Assembly: GCF_016888135.1 (NCBI RefSeq)
Contig: NZ_JACSWB010000172.1
Location: 1 to 64,000 of the forward strand
DNA: 64,000 nucleotides
Source of the DNA: Leptolyngbya sp. CCY15150
GTDB taxonomy: Bacteria > Cyanobacteriota > Cyanobacteriia > RECH01
Direction of reading: 5' to 3'
Part shown: piece after piece, positions 28,206-36,670 of the stretch
Position numbering within the stretch: position 1 is the first letter of the stretch
Layout of the letters: every line of letters starts with the position of its first letter
Notes under the pieces: generated by a model
Told to the model about the DNA's origin: nothing
Database searches by the model: none
Seen by the model: only the letters and a program-made list of their open reading frames with translations
Position numbers and translations under genes: made by a program

Positions 28206-28330
28206 GGCAAAACATCACACTGGTCAACGACATTACTCATCTTCCCCTGATCCAGGGACATTCAGGGGAATTAGCGGGAGAGTGCGCCACAGGTCAGATC
28301 GATAGCGTGGCGCGACCTCTCTCCCTGGTT

Positions 28331-29731
28331 TCAACGCCGTACCAGAAAGGCCGCGCATTCAATATGAGCGGTTTGGGGGAAGAAATCCACGGGCTGCACG
28401 CGGGCCAGGCGATAGCCGCTTTCACAAAGCCGCATTAGGTCGCGGGCGAGGGTGGCGGGGTTGCAGCTCACGTAGACAATCCGCTCGGGCATCACCTCCA
28501 GTAAGGTTTCGAGCACGAACGGGTCACAGCCGCGTCGGGGCGGATCAAGCAGGATCACGTCTGGGGCCGCGGAGAGCGATCGCACCGTTTCTGCGAGTAA
28601 CCGCTCTGCCGAGCCAGCGAGGAAAACGGTGTTGGCAATACCGTTGAGGATGGCATTATCCTGGCCCTGCTCTGCGGCCTCCGGCTGTAGCTCAATGCCA
28701 ATCACGGATTCGGCCTGTTGGGCGATCGACAGGGTTAGGGTACCAATCCCGCAGTAGACATCCACAATGCGCTCTGTGCCAGTTAGGGCCAGTTCCTCCA
28801 GGATGACATTCAGCAGCGCCTCGGCTTGCTCGGTATTAACTTGGAAAAAGGTGGTGGACTGGATATGGAAGGTCAGATTGGCAAACTGTTCCGTTAGATA
28901 ATGCTGCCCGGCTACACAGCGGGTCTCGGGGCCAAAAATGGCATTGGTGCGATCGCCATTCAGGTTCACACAGACGCCCACTAGGTCTGGGTAGCGGTTG
29001 AGCCATTGGTGGGCCTGTTCCTCAATGCCAGGAATATCCCAATCGGTGGACACCAGGGTCAGCAACAGTTCCCCCGTGCGTCGCCCAATGCGGAAGCTGA
29101 CGTGACGCAGAAGGCCACGATGGGGCTTTTCGCGATAGATGGGCCAGCCGCGCCGCTGAATATCTTGCTTGATCTCGGCCAGGAGGGGATTTAAGCGCTC
29201 GTCCTGGACGGGACATTGGTTGAGGTTGACCAAGCGATGGCTACCCTTTTGGTAGTAGCCCGCCTGCACCTTCTCGCCAGACATGGCTAGGGGATAGGTG
29301 ACTTTATTGCGATAGGCCAGGGGGGCAGAGGGTAGGGGTTGATCCACCGGCGGATGTTCTAAGCCGCCAATGCGTTCTAGGGCCTGCACCACCTGTTGAT
29401 ACTTCGACTGAAGCTGCTGTTCATAGCTGACTACCTGCCACTGACAGCCGCCGCATTTATCCGCCACAATGCAGGCTGGCCGCACTCGATGGGGCGATGG
29501 GGTGATCACCTTGCGCAGCTTGCCATGGGCATATTGGCGCTTGACCCGCACCAGCCGCACCTCCGCCTGGTCTCCGGGAACGCTGTCGGGCACAAAGACG
29601 ACCCGACCCTGCCAGCGTCCGACCCCGTCGCCTCCGGAACTGAGGTCGTCAATGTCTAGGGAAATGAGGTCGCCCTGCTGCCAATCGGGCGCGGGGGTTG
29701 GGTCTAATTCGGACGGCTGTAGGTCTACCAA
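28331..29731 (-). CDS. rlmD: 23S rRNA (uracil-5-)-methyltransferase, RlmD/RumA type
   Basis: A 466-residue SAM-dependent enzyme that makes 5-methyluridine in 23S rRNA. Domains in order: N-terminal TRAM (about 16-75), the iron-sulfur cysteines in CIVADKCGGCQW near residue 88-98, a central domain, SAM-binding DVYCGIGTLTLSIA near 327, DPPRRGCDP near 400, and the catalytic cysteine in YVSCNPATLARDL near 425. Whether it acts at U747 or U1939 (RlmC, RlmD or both) cannot be decided. It is divergent from the FTR1 permease gene. Confidence 0.92.
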   Translation of the reverse strand: MVDLQPSELDPTPAPDWQQGDLISLDIDDLSSGGDGVGRWQGRVVFVPDSVPGDQAEVRLVRVKRQYAHGKLRKVITPSPHRVRPACIVADKCGGCQWQVVSYEQQLQSKYQQVVQALERIGGLEHPPVDQPLPSAPLAYRNKVTYPLAMSGEKVQAGYYQKGSHRLVNLNQCPVQDERLNPLLAEIKQDIQRRGWPIYREKPHRGLLRHVSFRIGRRTGELLLTLVSTDWDIPGIEEQAHQWLNRYPDLVGVCVNLNGDRTNAIFGPETRCVAGQHYLTEQFANLTFHIQSTTFFQVNTEQAEALLNVILEELALTGTERIVDVYCGIGTLTLSIAQQAESVIGIELQPEAAEQGQDNAILNGIANTVFLAGSAERLLAETVRSLSAAPDVILLDPPRRGCDPFVLETLLEVMPERIVYVSCNPATLARDLMRLCESGYRLARVQPVDFFPQTAHIECAAFLVRR

Positions 29732-29850
29732 AATGCGATCGCTCCTGTGGGACTTGAGCGGTGGACCAATAGACCACCCTCAAACTCGTTACAATATCTT
29801 ACGGGACTGGGGCCATGCCCCCATGCCATAAAATCTCAGAATTTACTAGT

Positions 29851-30780
29851 ATGACCGATCTGACAGCGGCCTTGCCGACTTTTGTGATTACATTGCGTGA
29901 AGGTGTGGAAGCAGCGCTGGTGGTGGGCATTGTCATGGCCTACTTACAAAAGGCCAATCAGTCGCGCCTCCATGGCTGGGTCTATGGCGGCATTGGGGCA
30001 GGGGTGGCAGGCAGCCTTGTAATCGGTGCGCTGCTGCTCTCGTTGCTGACCAAGCTATCTCAGGCGGAGCAGGGCTATGGAGCGATCGCTAAACCGGCGT
30101 TAGAAGGTGGATTTGAGCTGGCGGCGATCGCCCTTCTGAGCTGGATGTTAATTTGGATGACCCAGCAGGCCAAGTCGATGAAGGCGGATGTGGAAGGAGC
30201 CATTTCCAGCGCCGTCGATCGTACAGGGCTAGCCGCTGGATGGAGCGTATTTTCGCTAATTGCCATCGCGGTTCTGCGGGAAGGCTTTGAGACGGTGCTG
30301 TTCATTGCGGCCAAGTTTCAGCAGGGCTGGGTGCCGGTGGCGGGAGCGATCGCTGGCCTAGCCGGTGCGGTGGTGATCGGTACCCTGTTGTTTCAACTGG
30401 GCATCAAGATTAACCTGCGGCGCTTTTTCCAGGTGATGGGGGTCTTGCTGTTGCTGATTGTGGCCGGTCTCGTCGTTTCGGCTTTACGACATCTAGATGC
30501 GGCGCTACAGCTTTTATCTCTCTACGATCCCGCCTGGTCAAATCTCTGTGCCCCCGGTGGTGCCTGTCTTCTAGGGCCACAAGTCTGGGATCTGAGCCAG
30601 ATTCTTCCCGATCGCCAATTTCCCGGTATCTTACTCAAAGCATTTTTTGGCTATACCCAAACGCTGTATCTGGCCCAAGCGATCGCCTATGTTGGATTTT
30701 TATCTACAGTAGGGTTAACCTATCTTCAGGGCGCTATGGGCTGGGGGCGATCGCCTAAGTCAAAACAAGCATCACCATGA
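29851..30780 (+). CDS. FTR1 family high-affinity iron permease (EfeU-like)
   Basis: A 309-residue integral membrane protein with about seven hydrophobic helices. The two ferric-ion-binding motifs REGVE (near residue 16) and REGFE (near 150) lie in TM1 and TM4, as in yeast Ftr1 and bacterial EfeU. It imports iron across the inner membrane, usually after oxidation of Fe2+ by a partner; no EfeO or EfeB gene is adjacent. The start at 29851 is chosen because the first helix begins directly after MTDLTAALPTF; the frame opens at 29815. I see no clear Fur box upstream. Confidence 0.9.
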   Translation: MTDLTAALPTFVITLREGVEAALVVGIVMAYLQKANQSRLHGWVYGGIGAGVAGSLVIGALLLSLLTKLSQAEQGYGAIAKPALEGGFELAAIALLSWMLIWMTQQAKSMKADVEGAISSAVDRTGLAAGWSVFSLIAIAVLREGFETVLFIAAKFQQGWVPVAGAIAGLAGAVVIGTLLFQLGIKINLRRFFQVMGVLLLLIVAGLVVSALRHLDAALQLLSLYDPAWSNLCAPGGACLLGPQVWDLSQILPDRQFPGILLKAFFGYTQTLYLAQAIAYVGFLSTVGLTYLQGAMGWGRSPKSKQASP

Positions 30781-30868
30781 CCGGACAGCGATCGCTCCCA
30801 ATCCAGGCATTGTTTCCTCAACGTTAAGCAATGACACAGGGTGAAGCAGCCGTCAGGTAGAGCATATT

Positions 30869-31288
30869 TTATACTTGCCAGAAATCTATTGCCCCTTCTG
30901 GTAATTGAGCAAGTACGTGATCAAAGGCTTTTTCATCCACATGTCGTCTCAGAGCAGCGGCTACATCTTTAATGGCGGTTTCAGTCGAAAAATTATGGTC
31001 CTCCCGCAATGATCTGACGTCTCTCATCATCTCTTCACGATCTGCAAAGGACTTTTGCGGTTCTTTCGTATCCCAATCGGTCACAAAAAGTGCCCTCAAG
31101 CAAATTGGCAGTACGTTCGCAAATAATATGGCATCTTCAATGGAAAGCCTGCAGCGAAACGTCTGAAAGACGCCTTGTGTCATGGTGTAGGTTACATGGG
31201 TACTCCAGAGGCTGGCTGTGTCACGTGCATCTACCAGATAATGATAAAAGTCATCTGAAGCACGCTGGTATTCTGCAGGTACTGGCAT
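30869..31288 (-). CDS. DUF2267 family protein
   Basis: A 139-residue, all-helical soluble protein with two similar halves. The first has FYHYLVDARDTASLW...TYTMTQGVFQTFRCRLSIEDA with LPICLRALF, the second LREDHNFSTETAIKDVAAALRRHVDEKAFDHVLAQLPEGAIDFW. This matches DUF2267, a family of unknown function often found near stress genes. A good AGGAGG precedes the ATG. A short antitoxin-like remnant lies just upstream in the same direction. Confidence 0.82.
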   Translation of the reverse strand: MPVPAEYQRASDDFYHYLVDARDTASLWSTHVTYTMTQGVFQTFRCRLSIEDAILFANVLPICLRALFVTDWDTKEPQKSFADREEMMRDVRSLREDHNFSTETAIKDVAAALRRHVDEKAFDHVLAQLPEGAIDFWQV

Positions 31289-31320
31289 ACTATCCTCCTT
31301 TATATTTGAGAGGCCCTAGG

Positions 31321-31410
31321 CTAGGTTTTATTCATATGAGTAGCTATATTTTCATGGACTTCCAGATCTTCTGTTAAGTTCCAAGGGTAAATTTTTAGTT
31401 TGTTCATCAT
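31321..31410 (-). pseudogene. N-terminal remnant of an addiction-module antidote (HigA-type) gene
   Basis: A 29-codon frame with a strong ribosome-binding site (AGGAGAGC before ATGATG) reads MMNKLKIYPWNLTEDLE and continues VHENIATHMNKT before a stop. The beginning of the COG3636 antidote family typically reads like K-YPWD-AEHLETEEDIAAYL, so this looks like its first ~25 residues with the helix-turn-helix part missing. The match is from memory. It sits directly upstream of the DUF2267 gene. Sequence farther upstream on the same strand (31414-31500) also reads like the end of a broken gene (SENSIASSNAKTALVLAQEA, then stop). Confidence 0.45.
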
Positions 31411-31560
31411 GCTCTCCTATGCTTCTTGAGCCAAAACCAGGGCTGTTTTGGCGTTGCTGGAGGCGATAGAATTTTCGCTAAGAAACCGTGGGCAAGACGC
31501 TCACACTCGCAGTTCATTCACAATCTAAGGTTATGTTCACCTTACTCCCATAACGATTTG

Positions 31561-32679
31561 TTAGGTATCTGGTAACCCATCATCAGAGTTTTCTCCATTG
31601 TCTTGAATTGCTACCCAAGGAAGGCTTGAATACTGATCTTTGATATTTTCTAACTCATCGAGTGCCTGCAGGAAAAATCTTTTGATCGCTACCACATGGT
31701 CTTCTTCAGAAAGAAAATCCTGCAAACTTTTTTCTCGAACTATTCCTGCCCAGTCTTTTGAGCTATCTAAGCTATAACCTTTCCAGCCATATTGTTCGCA
31801 AATATCTTTCATTGCTTCAATAATTTCTGCTCGACGATGGGAATTAGGATCTACTTCAAGTACGAGACGTACTGTTGGGTAATCAGTTAAATGTGATGTC
31901 TTGAGAATAAAACCTAGTCCGCACCACCATCTTCCACTTGGCATCGAGGCAGTCATTAAATACCGCCCATGCCATTGAATCTGGGTAAGTGCGGTAGACT
32001 TTTGCTTAATGGCTCCTAAAACTTTCTTAAAGCGTTGACTCACTTCCCCCCACATTGTCTCATCCATCAGTTCTAGTGATTTCGTGAAATTTGCTAGCGT
32101 AATCACGTCAATAGAGGAGAACTGGTTGTTATGTGCCATGCGATACTCACTCATAAATATCATAATTTCTTGAACAAGCATTGTATCTGCTTGAGTTTTC
32201 AAAAACCGATAGAACTGATGCCATCTCAGTTGCCTGAACTGAACGGTAGGTTGAGCAATAGTCTTGAACACATCTGCTTGAGCTTTCGGATCGAAATCAC
32301 GAGTGATGTACAAAAGAAATTTGTGCTGGAACCCTGGAATTCCATGCAAAATCTCTGCATACCTTGAAAGCTGCTTGTCGCCTTCCTGAGAGCCAATTTT
32401 ACTCTCAATAAAGATGATGCTACGACGTTGAGTATCAGCTAGCTCAATTACGATATCAGGGCGGCTACCCAAACGATGGCTATCAAGAGGCTCAAACTTT
32501 CTTTGTGTTGAAACATAGGCATCCAAATCAATGCTTGTATCCAATATGTTTAAATGGTTGAGCCAAGCATAGAGAATTTCCTTGTCTGTGCTGAAGAGGT
32601 AAGCGACTAACTCAGTGAAGAAATCTTCTAGCGGGATATTACCGGTATTGAGATTCAGGAGCCGACTGAAAAGCGCCAC
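31561..32679 (-). CDS. PD-(D/E)XK nuclease superfamily protein
   Basis: A 372-residue AT-rich gene product. The N-terminal half has the restriction-like catalytic arrangement: SRPDIVIELADTQRRSIIFIESKIGS around residues 72-97, where PD and E-x-K fit the PD-(D/E)XK core. Upstream, the N-terminal helix FFTELVAYLFS supplies a conserved-type glutamate. The C-terminal half (about 190-372) is a separate region, with GRWWCGLGFIL and PTVRLVLEVDP, that I do not recognise. Stand-alone proteins of this kind are common in defence and mobile regions, but neither a partner methyltransferase nor a helicase is adjacent. No role can be assigned beyond probable DNA cleavage. Confidence 0.78.
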   Translation of the reverse strand: MALFSRLLNLNTGNIPLEDFFTELVAYLFSTDKEILYAWLNHLNILDTSIDLDAYVSTQRKFEPLDSHRLGSRPDIVIELADTQRRSIIFIESKIGSQEGDKQLSRYAEILHGIPGFQHKFLLYITRDFDPKAQADVFKTIAQPTVQFRQLRWHQFYRFLKTQADTMLVQEIMIFMSEYRMAHNNQFSSIDVITLANFTKSLELMDETMWGEVSQRFKKVLGAIKQKSTALTQIQWHGRYLMTASMPSGRWWCGLGFILKTSHLTDYPTVRLVLEVDPNSHRRAEIIEAMKDICEQYGWKGYSLDSSKDWAGIVREKSLQDFLSEEDHVVAIKRFFLQALDELENIKDQYSSLPWVAIQDNGENSDDGLPDT

Positions 32680-32894
32680 GAGTATTCACCTATGTTTTAC
32701 TCTCAAAGAGTAAGTTTACTGTACTACTTTGACTAGCACCTCAAACTACCTAATTGTGACGACTTGCCTTAAGGAGGTTGAGTTATGAGCATGGTGCGTT
32801 CCCAAAAAACTACCAGTGGTGTGCTAGGAATTACAGTAGGGAACACACCCTACAAGATCAGCGATCGCACTTGTTAGCCTGTGCGGAACGACCA

Positions 32895-33371
32895 TTAACT
32901 GTAGAGTGACGCAATGAATGCCCGCGACGGATTCTTAGGATCAACGATCAGAGTGATTTCATCTCCATTTTGAAGCCGAGTTGTTTTGCGATTTTTCCAG
33001 ATCGCGTTGCCTGATTGATATGTTTGCCCTTTGTGCTGGTACTCGTACTCCACGCGGCCACGATCTTTGAAAAAGGTAATGCTTTGAATATGACCTTTGA
33101 CCTCCGGGCCGACTCGGATAACTCGCTTAATGTCATCGATACGCTTCGCAGCGAGCCAGCCAAGCAGCAGAGTGACGATAACTGCAACGACGATCAGAAT
33201 CATCATCATTGTGGAATCAACTTCGACCGTGCCTCCGCCCCGGCGTTTTGGAAGAAAGCCGAAAATGCCTCCGCCGATGGCAGCGACCCATATAACGCCG
33301 ATGCATATCAGCATCAGTAGCGATGGATAGTCGTTTTTGAGAATGCGACCGGTAGACACTTTACGGAGCAT
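32895..33371 (-). CDS. DUF3592-type membrane protein
   Basis: A 158-residue protein with two hydrophobic helices (about residues 16-37 and 52-71) followed by a soluble beta-rich domain of about 85 residues. That domain reads VKGHIQSITFFKDRGRVEYEYQHKGQTYQSG, then DEITLIVDPKNPSRAFI, the pattern of DUF3592 domains. It probably projects to one side of the membrane; function unknown. It is in the AT-rich accessory patch but is itself less AT-rich than the nuclease gene. Confidence 0.75.
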   Translation of the reverse strand: MLRKVSTGRILKNDYPSLLMLICIGVIWVAAIGGGIFGFLPKRRGGGTVEVDSTMMMILIVVAVIVTLLLGWLAAKRIDDIKRVIRVGPEVKGHIQSITFFKDRGRVEYEYQHKGQTYQSGNAIWKNRKTTRLQNGDEITLIVDPKNPSRAFIASLYS

Positions 33372-33835
33372 ATGACGAATTAACCTTGAAAGGCTAACTA
33401 TTGTTTATACTGAACACCTTCTCTTTTATCGTTATCAACCCTCACGATTGAGGCAACTAGCTAGATCATCGTTGAATATCGCCTTCACCAAGATGGACTA
33501 GGCTGAATATTGTCTGGATAGCTACTCTTTCTGGGGTGTTATGTAGATTTTGATCAGCCTATTATGCCGCTTTTAGGGTTTTCTAACGAGCAGGCTCTTA
33601 ATAAAAGCCTAATTCATATAGTTATACATAACATGCTCGCAATATTACAGCTGTTGAAGGGTGTTATGCAGATCGTTCAACAAAGCTTTACAGTCAGTGT
33701 AAACCTGAGGAGTACAGTAATGTCTGACCCAGAAAACTCCTTAAACAAGTTCACGATGTGATCCGCCTAAATATGATGCCAGCCAAACCAAGTAAACTCA
33801 GGTCGGCTGGCATAGAGATTGTACCGATAGATTGA
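33372..33835. other. Intergenic region left of prfB
   Basis: About 460 bases, AT-rich and without HIP1. A 65-codon plus-strand frame at 33564-33761 has no ribosome-binding site and no family resemblance, so I do not call it a gene. The only clear element is the inverted repeat at 33776-33813 next to the prfB stop. Confidence 0.5.
33776..33813 (-). terminator. Hairpin at the 3' end of prfB, probable terminator
   Basis: ATGCCAGCC (33776-33784) and GGCTGGCAT (33805-33813) form a perfect 9-base stem with a 20-base loop, 23 bases after the prfB stop codon. On the minus strand it is followed only by a weakly T-rich stretch, so termination strength is uncertain. Confidence 0.6.
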
Positions 33836-34973
33836 CTAGACAGAGCTAGATGCTTCCACCATCTGATTTTCTTGGCGCAGATAGGCTTCGATAAACGGAT
33901 CTAAGTCACCGTTCATCACATCATCAATGGCAGTCGTTTCCACATTGGTGCGCACATCTTTCACCATTTGGTAGGGATGGAACACATAGTTGCGAATTTG
34001 GTTGCCCCAGGCTGCTTCCACCATGTCGCCACGAATATCAGAGATTTCCTTAGCTCGCTGTTCTTGGGCAATTACCAAGAGTCTGGCCGTCAGTAATGCC
34101 AGGGCTTTTTCCTTATTCTGGAGCTGCGATCGCTCTTGGGTGCAGCGAACGGCTAAACCACTGGGAATATGGACAATCCGCACTGCCGTTTCTACTTTGT
34201 TGACGTTTTGACCGCCCTTACCGCCAGAACGAGTGGTGGTAATTTCTAAATCCTTCTCAGGAATATCGAGGGTCACCGATTCATCCAACATCGGCATCAC
34301 TTCCACACCCGCAAAGCTGGTTTGGCGTTTATCGTTGGCATTGAACGGCGAAATCCGTACCAGGCGATGGGTGCCTTTCTCCGCCTTCAAGTATCCGTAG
34401 GCGTAGCGTCCTTCAACTTCTAGAGTGACCGACTTAATGCCCGCCTCATCCCCTTCAGATAATTCTGCTAACTGCACCTTATAGCCATGCTGCTCTGCCC
34501 AGCGGGTGTACATACGCAGCAGCATTTCTGCCCAGTCCTGAGCATCGGTGCCGCCAGCCCCGGCGTTGATACTCAAGACCGCGCCGTTTTGGTCGTATTC
34601 TCCAGACAAGAGTTGCTGCAGTTCCCACTGATCGAGCGCTTTTTGCAAGGTCTGGGCGGTGGCGCAGGCTTCTTCTAGCAGGGCATCGTCGGGCTCCACG
34701 CTCAACAACTCTAGGACGGCTTGGGCATCCTCTAGCTGCGATCGCCATTGGTCGAGCTGATCGAGATGGGATTTACAGTCGTTTAATTCTTGCAGCGTGC
34801 GCTGGGCACGGGTTTGATCATCCCAGAAGTCTGGCTGGGAGGCAATCTGCTCTAGATCGTGGATTTTGGCCGTCAGAGCAGGGACGTCAAAGATAGTCCT
34901 GGGTTTTACCCAGGCGTAGCGACAAGGTGTCAAGATCTCGCTTGAGGTCTTGGGTATTGAGCAGAGAAATCAT
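33836..34973 (-). CDS. prfB: Peptide chain release factor 2 (RF2), with programmed +1 frameshift
   Basis: Release factor for UGA and UAA. A first frame begins at ATG 34973 (MISLLNTQDLKRDLDTLSLR) and stops at an in-frame TGA after 28 codons; ribosomes must shift +1 there to read the remaining 350 codons, giving a 378-residue protein. The main frame holds the stop-codon-recognition tripeptide SPF (RISPFNANDKRQTSF, RF2 type rather than PxT of RF1) and the catalytic GGQ in SGGKGGQNVNKVETA. A plain reading would wrongly start at 34933 with a basic, unlike-family N-terminus. It diverges from the ECF transporter genes. Confidence 0.95.
34886..34892 (-). promoter_or_regulatory. Programmed +1 ribosomal frameshift site of prfB (CTT TGA C)
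   Basis: On the minus strand the sequence CAGGACTATCTTTGAC ends the first frame: CTT (34892-34890), TGA (34889-34887), C (34886). The slippery Leu codon, weak stop context UGA-C and AGGA-like internal Shine-Dalgarno element a few bases upstream match the autoregulatory shift site known for bacterial prfB. Low RF2 slows termination at this UGA and favours the shift, raising RF2 production. Confidence 0.93.
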
Positions 34974-35164
34974 AGCGGCGTTTTGTCGAAGTCGAATGTC
35001 ATCAAGTATTTTATTGTAAAGCATGGATGCGATCGCCGTCTGCTGGAAACCATCTCAGGCGACCTCCATCGATCACCTTAAGCTAGGAGCGATCGCTCTG
35101 GGCCCATTGCCCGATAGCATAGAGTAGTTGAGGCATGGGTTAGGGTCTGGGATGGGAGGGTTGG

Positions 35165-35845
35165 GTGATTGAGCTATGCGGGGTGAGCCATGCATTTGGC
35201 GATCGCCGAGTGTTGCACGACATTACCGTCACGCTGACGGAACCGCGCATTGGGGTGATTGGCAGCAATGGTTCTGGCAAGAGCACCTTTGCCCGCTTGC
35301 TGAATGGGTTGATTGTGCCAGATGCGGGCTGGGTGCGGGTGGATGGTCTGGATACGCGCCACCAGGCTAAGGCGGTGCGGCGGCAGGTGGGGTTTGTATT
35401 CCAAAATCCCGATCATCAAATTATTTTACCGACCGTGGCGGAAGACCTAGCCTTTGGGTTGACGAATCTGAAAATGAAGCGCGCCGAGATTCAGCAGCGA
35501 GTGGATGCCATGCTGATTCAGTATGGATTGAAGGACTGGCGCGACCATCCGGCCCATTTGCTGAGCGGCGGACAAAAGCAACTGTTGGCGATCGCTGCTG
35601 TTTTAATTATGCAGCCTAGGTATTTGATTTTCGATGAACCCACGACCCTACTCGATCTACGCAACCGCAATCATATCCGTCGTATTTTATGGAATCTATC
35701 CCAACCGATCGTCGTGGTTTCCCATGACCTCGATCTACTCCAGGATTTCGATCGCATCCTGCTGTTTGATAACGGGCAAATTGTGATGGACGCACCGCCG
35801 GCGATCGCCCTCCCGGCCTACGTGGAGCAGATGACATGGCTCTAG
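35165..35845 (+). CDS. ECF transporter ATPase (EcfA/BioM-type)
   Basis: A 226-residue ABC ATPase of an energy-coupling-factor vitamin or metal importer. Walker A is GSNGSGKST near residue 36, the Q-loop VFQNPDHQI near 77, signature LLSGGQKQLL near 138, Walker B YLIFDEPTTLLDL near 156 and the switch histidine in VVSHDLD near 189. It starts at a GTG with GGGAGG upstream and overlaps the next gene, the T-component, by 10 bases. The short single-ATPase form is like BioM or CbiO. The substrate-binding S component is not adjacent, so the cargo is unknown. Confidence 0.9.
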   Translation: MIELCGVSHAFGDRRVLHDITVTLTEPRIGVIGSNGSGKSTFARLLNGLIVPDAGWVRVDGLDTRHQAKAVRRQVGFVFQNPDHQIILPTVAEDLAFGLTNLKMKRAEIQQRVDAMLIQYGLKDWRDHPAHLLSGGQKQLLAIAAVLIMQPRYLIFDEPTTLLDLRNRNHIRRILWNLSQPIVVVSHDLDLLQDFDRILLFDNGQIVMDAPPAIALPAYVEQMTWL

Positions 35846-36477
35846 GTCTCTACGTGCCCAGGCGATCGCCCATCCATGCCTTACCCGCAGGAGTGAAGGT
35901 TTTGGGTCTAGCGATTGCTGGTATGGGCCTGTTTTTTGTGCAGGATTGGCTTATCTTACTCGGAGTTGTGGGGCTGGTGATCACCCTGATGGCGATCGCT
36001 CACCTGCCAGGACGAAGCATCTGGCAACAACTGCGGCCGCTGGTTGTCATTGTCTTAGCGATTGTGGTGCTGCATGGAGTGCTGACGAGCTGGCAGATAG
36101 GACTGGCGATCGCTCTCCGGCTTTTGGCGTTGGTGGGTTTGGCGATTGTGGTGAGCAGCACAACTAAGGTTTCAGATATGCTAGCGCTGCTAGAACGCTG
36201 GCTGTCACCGTTGCGCCATATCGGCATCAATCCAGCCCAAGTCAGCTTAGTGATCGCCATCGCGATTCGGTTTATCCCTGTTCTACTGGAACAACTCCAG
36301 GCTATCCAAGAAGCCCAGCAAGCCCGAGGATGCGATCGCCACCCCGTTCGTCTCCTCGTGCCTTTGCTTATCCGAATGCTGTATCTAGCTCGCGATCTGA
36401 CGGATGCCTTGGAGGCTAGGGGCTATGATCCTCAGGATTCCGCAGAATCATCCTCGATTGAGAAAGGCGATCGCTAA
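35836..36477 (+). CDS. ECF transporter transmembrane T component (EcfT/BioN/CbiQ-type)
   Basis: A 213-residue membrane protein with about five or six hydrophobic helices and the two ATPase-coupling motifs of the family in its C-terminal part: EAQQARGC near residue 165 and DALEARGY near 198 (consensus A-R-G). It couples the ATPase encoded by the preceding, overlapping gene to a small substrate-binding membrane protein. The pair resembles BioMN, but no bioY or other S-component gene is present in the window. Confidence 0.88.
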   Translation: MALGLYVPRRSPIHALPAGVKVLGLAIAGMGLFFVQDWLILLGVVGLVITLMAIAHLPGRSIWQQLRPLVVIVLAIVVLHGVLTSWQIGLAIALRLLALVGLAIVVSSTTKVSDMLALLERWLSPLRHIGINPAQVSLVIAIAIRFIPVLLEQLQAIQEAQQARGCDRHPVRLLVPLLIRMLYLARDLTDALEARGYDPQDSAESSSIEKGDR

Positions 36478-36540
36478 ACACTTGTCCAACATGTAAACAA
36501 ATATCCCTATTAAAAGGTAAGATGAGTTAATATCAGTAGA

Positions 36541-36566
36541 ATGCGTTAGGCGAAGCCGTAACGCAT
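36541..36566. repeat. Dispersed palindromic repeat, copy 3 (compact form)
   Basis: ATGCGTTAGGCGAAGCCGTA at 36541-36560, followed by ACGCAT, forms a hairpin whose arms are ATGCGTTA-GGC and GCC-G-TAACGCAT around a GAA loop. It shares its arms with the copies at 20519-20555 and 23199-23251. It lies 60 bases after the ECF T-component gene. Confidence 0.85.
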
Positions 36567-36670
36567 GAAAAGCTCACAAGACAGTAGTTGCAGCCATATC
36601 TAACAACACCCTGCAACAAGATTGAGTCCACCTGCTGGGAGATGTCTCAAGCAGACTGGCCACAGCGATC

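Noticed and set aside
27708-28250. 180-codon plus-strand frame opposite lpxD
   Set aside because: The hexapeptide repeats of lpxD give a regular codon pattern that keeps the opposite strand open; no family resemblance (Gly/His/Asp-rich).
33564-33761. 65-codon plus-strand frame in the spacer left of prfB
   Set aside because: No ribosome-binding site before the ATG and no resemblance to a protein family; AT-rich spacer sequence produces such frames.
34889-34933. RF2 starting at 34933 (MTPCRYAWVKPRT...)
   Set aside because: These codons are the out-of-frame reading of the leader; the canonical CTT-TGA-C shift site shows the true start is 34973.
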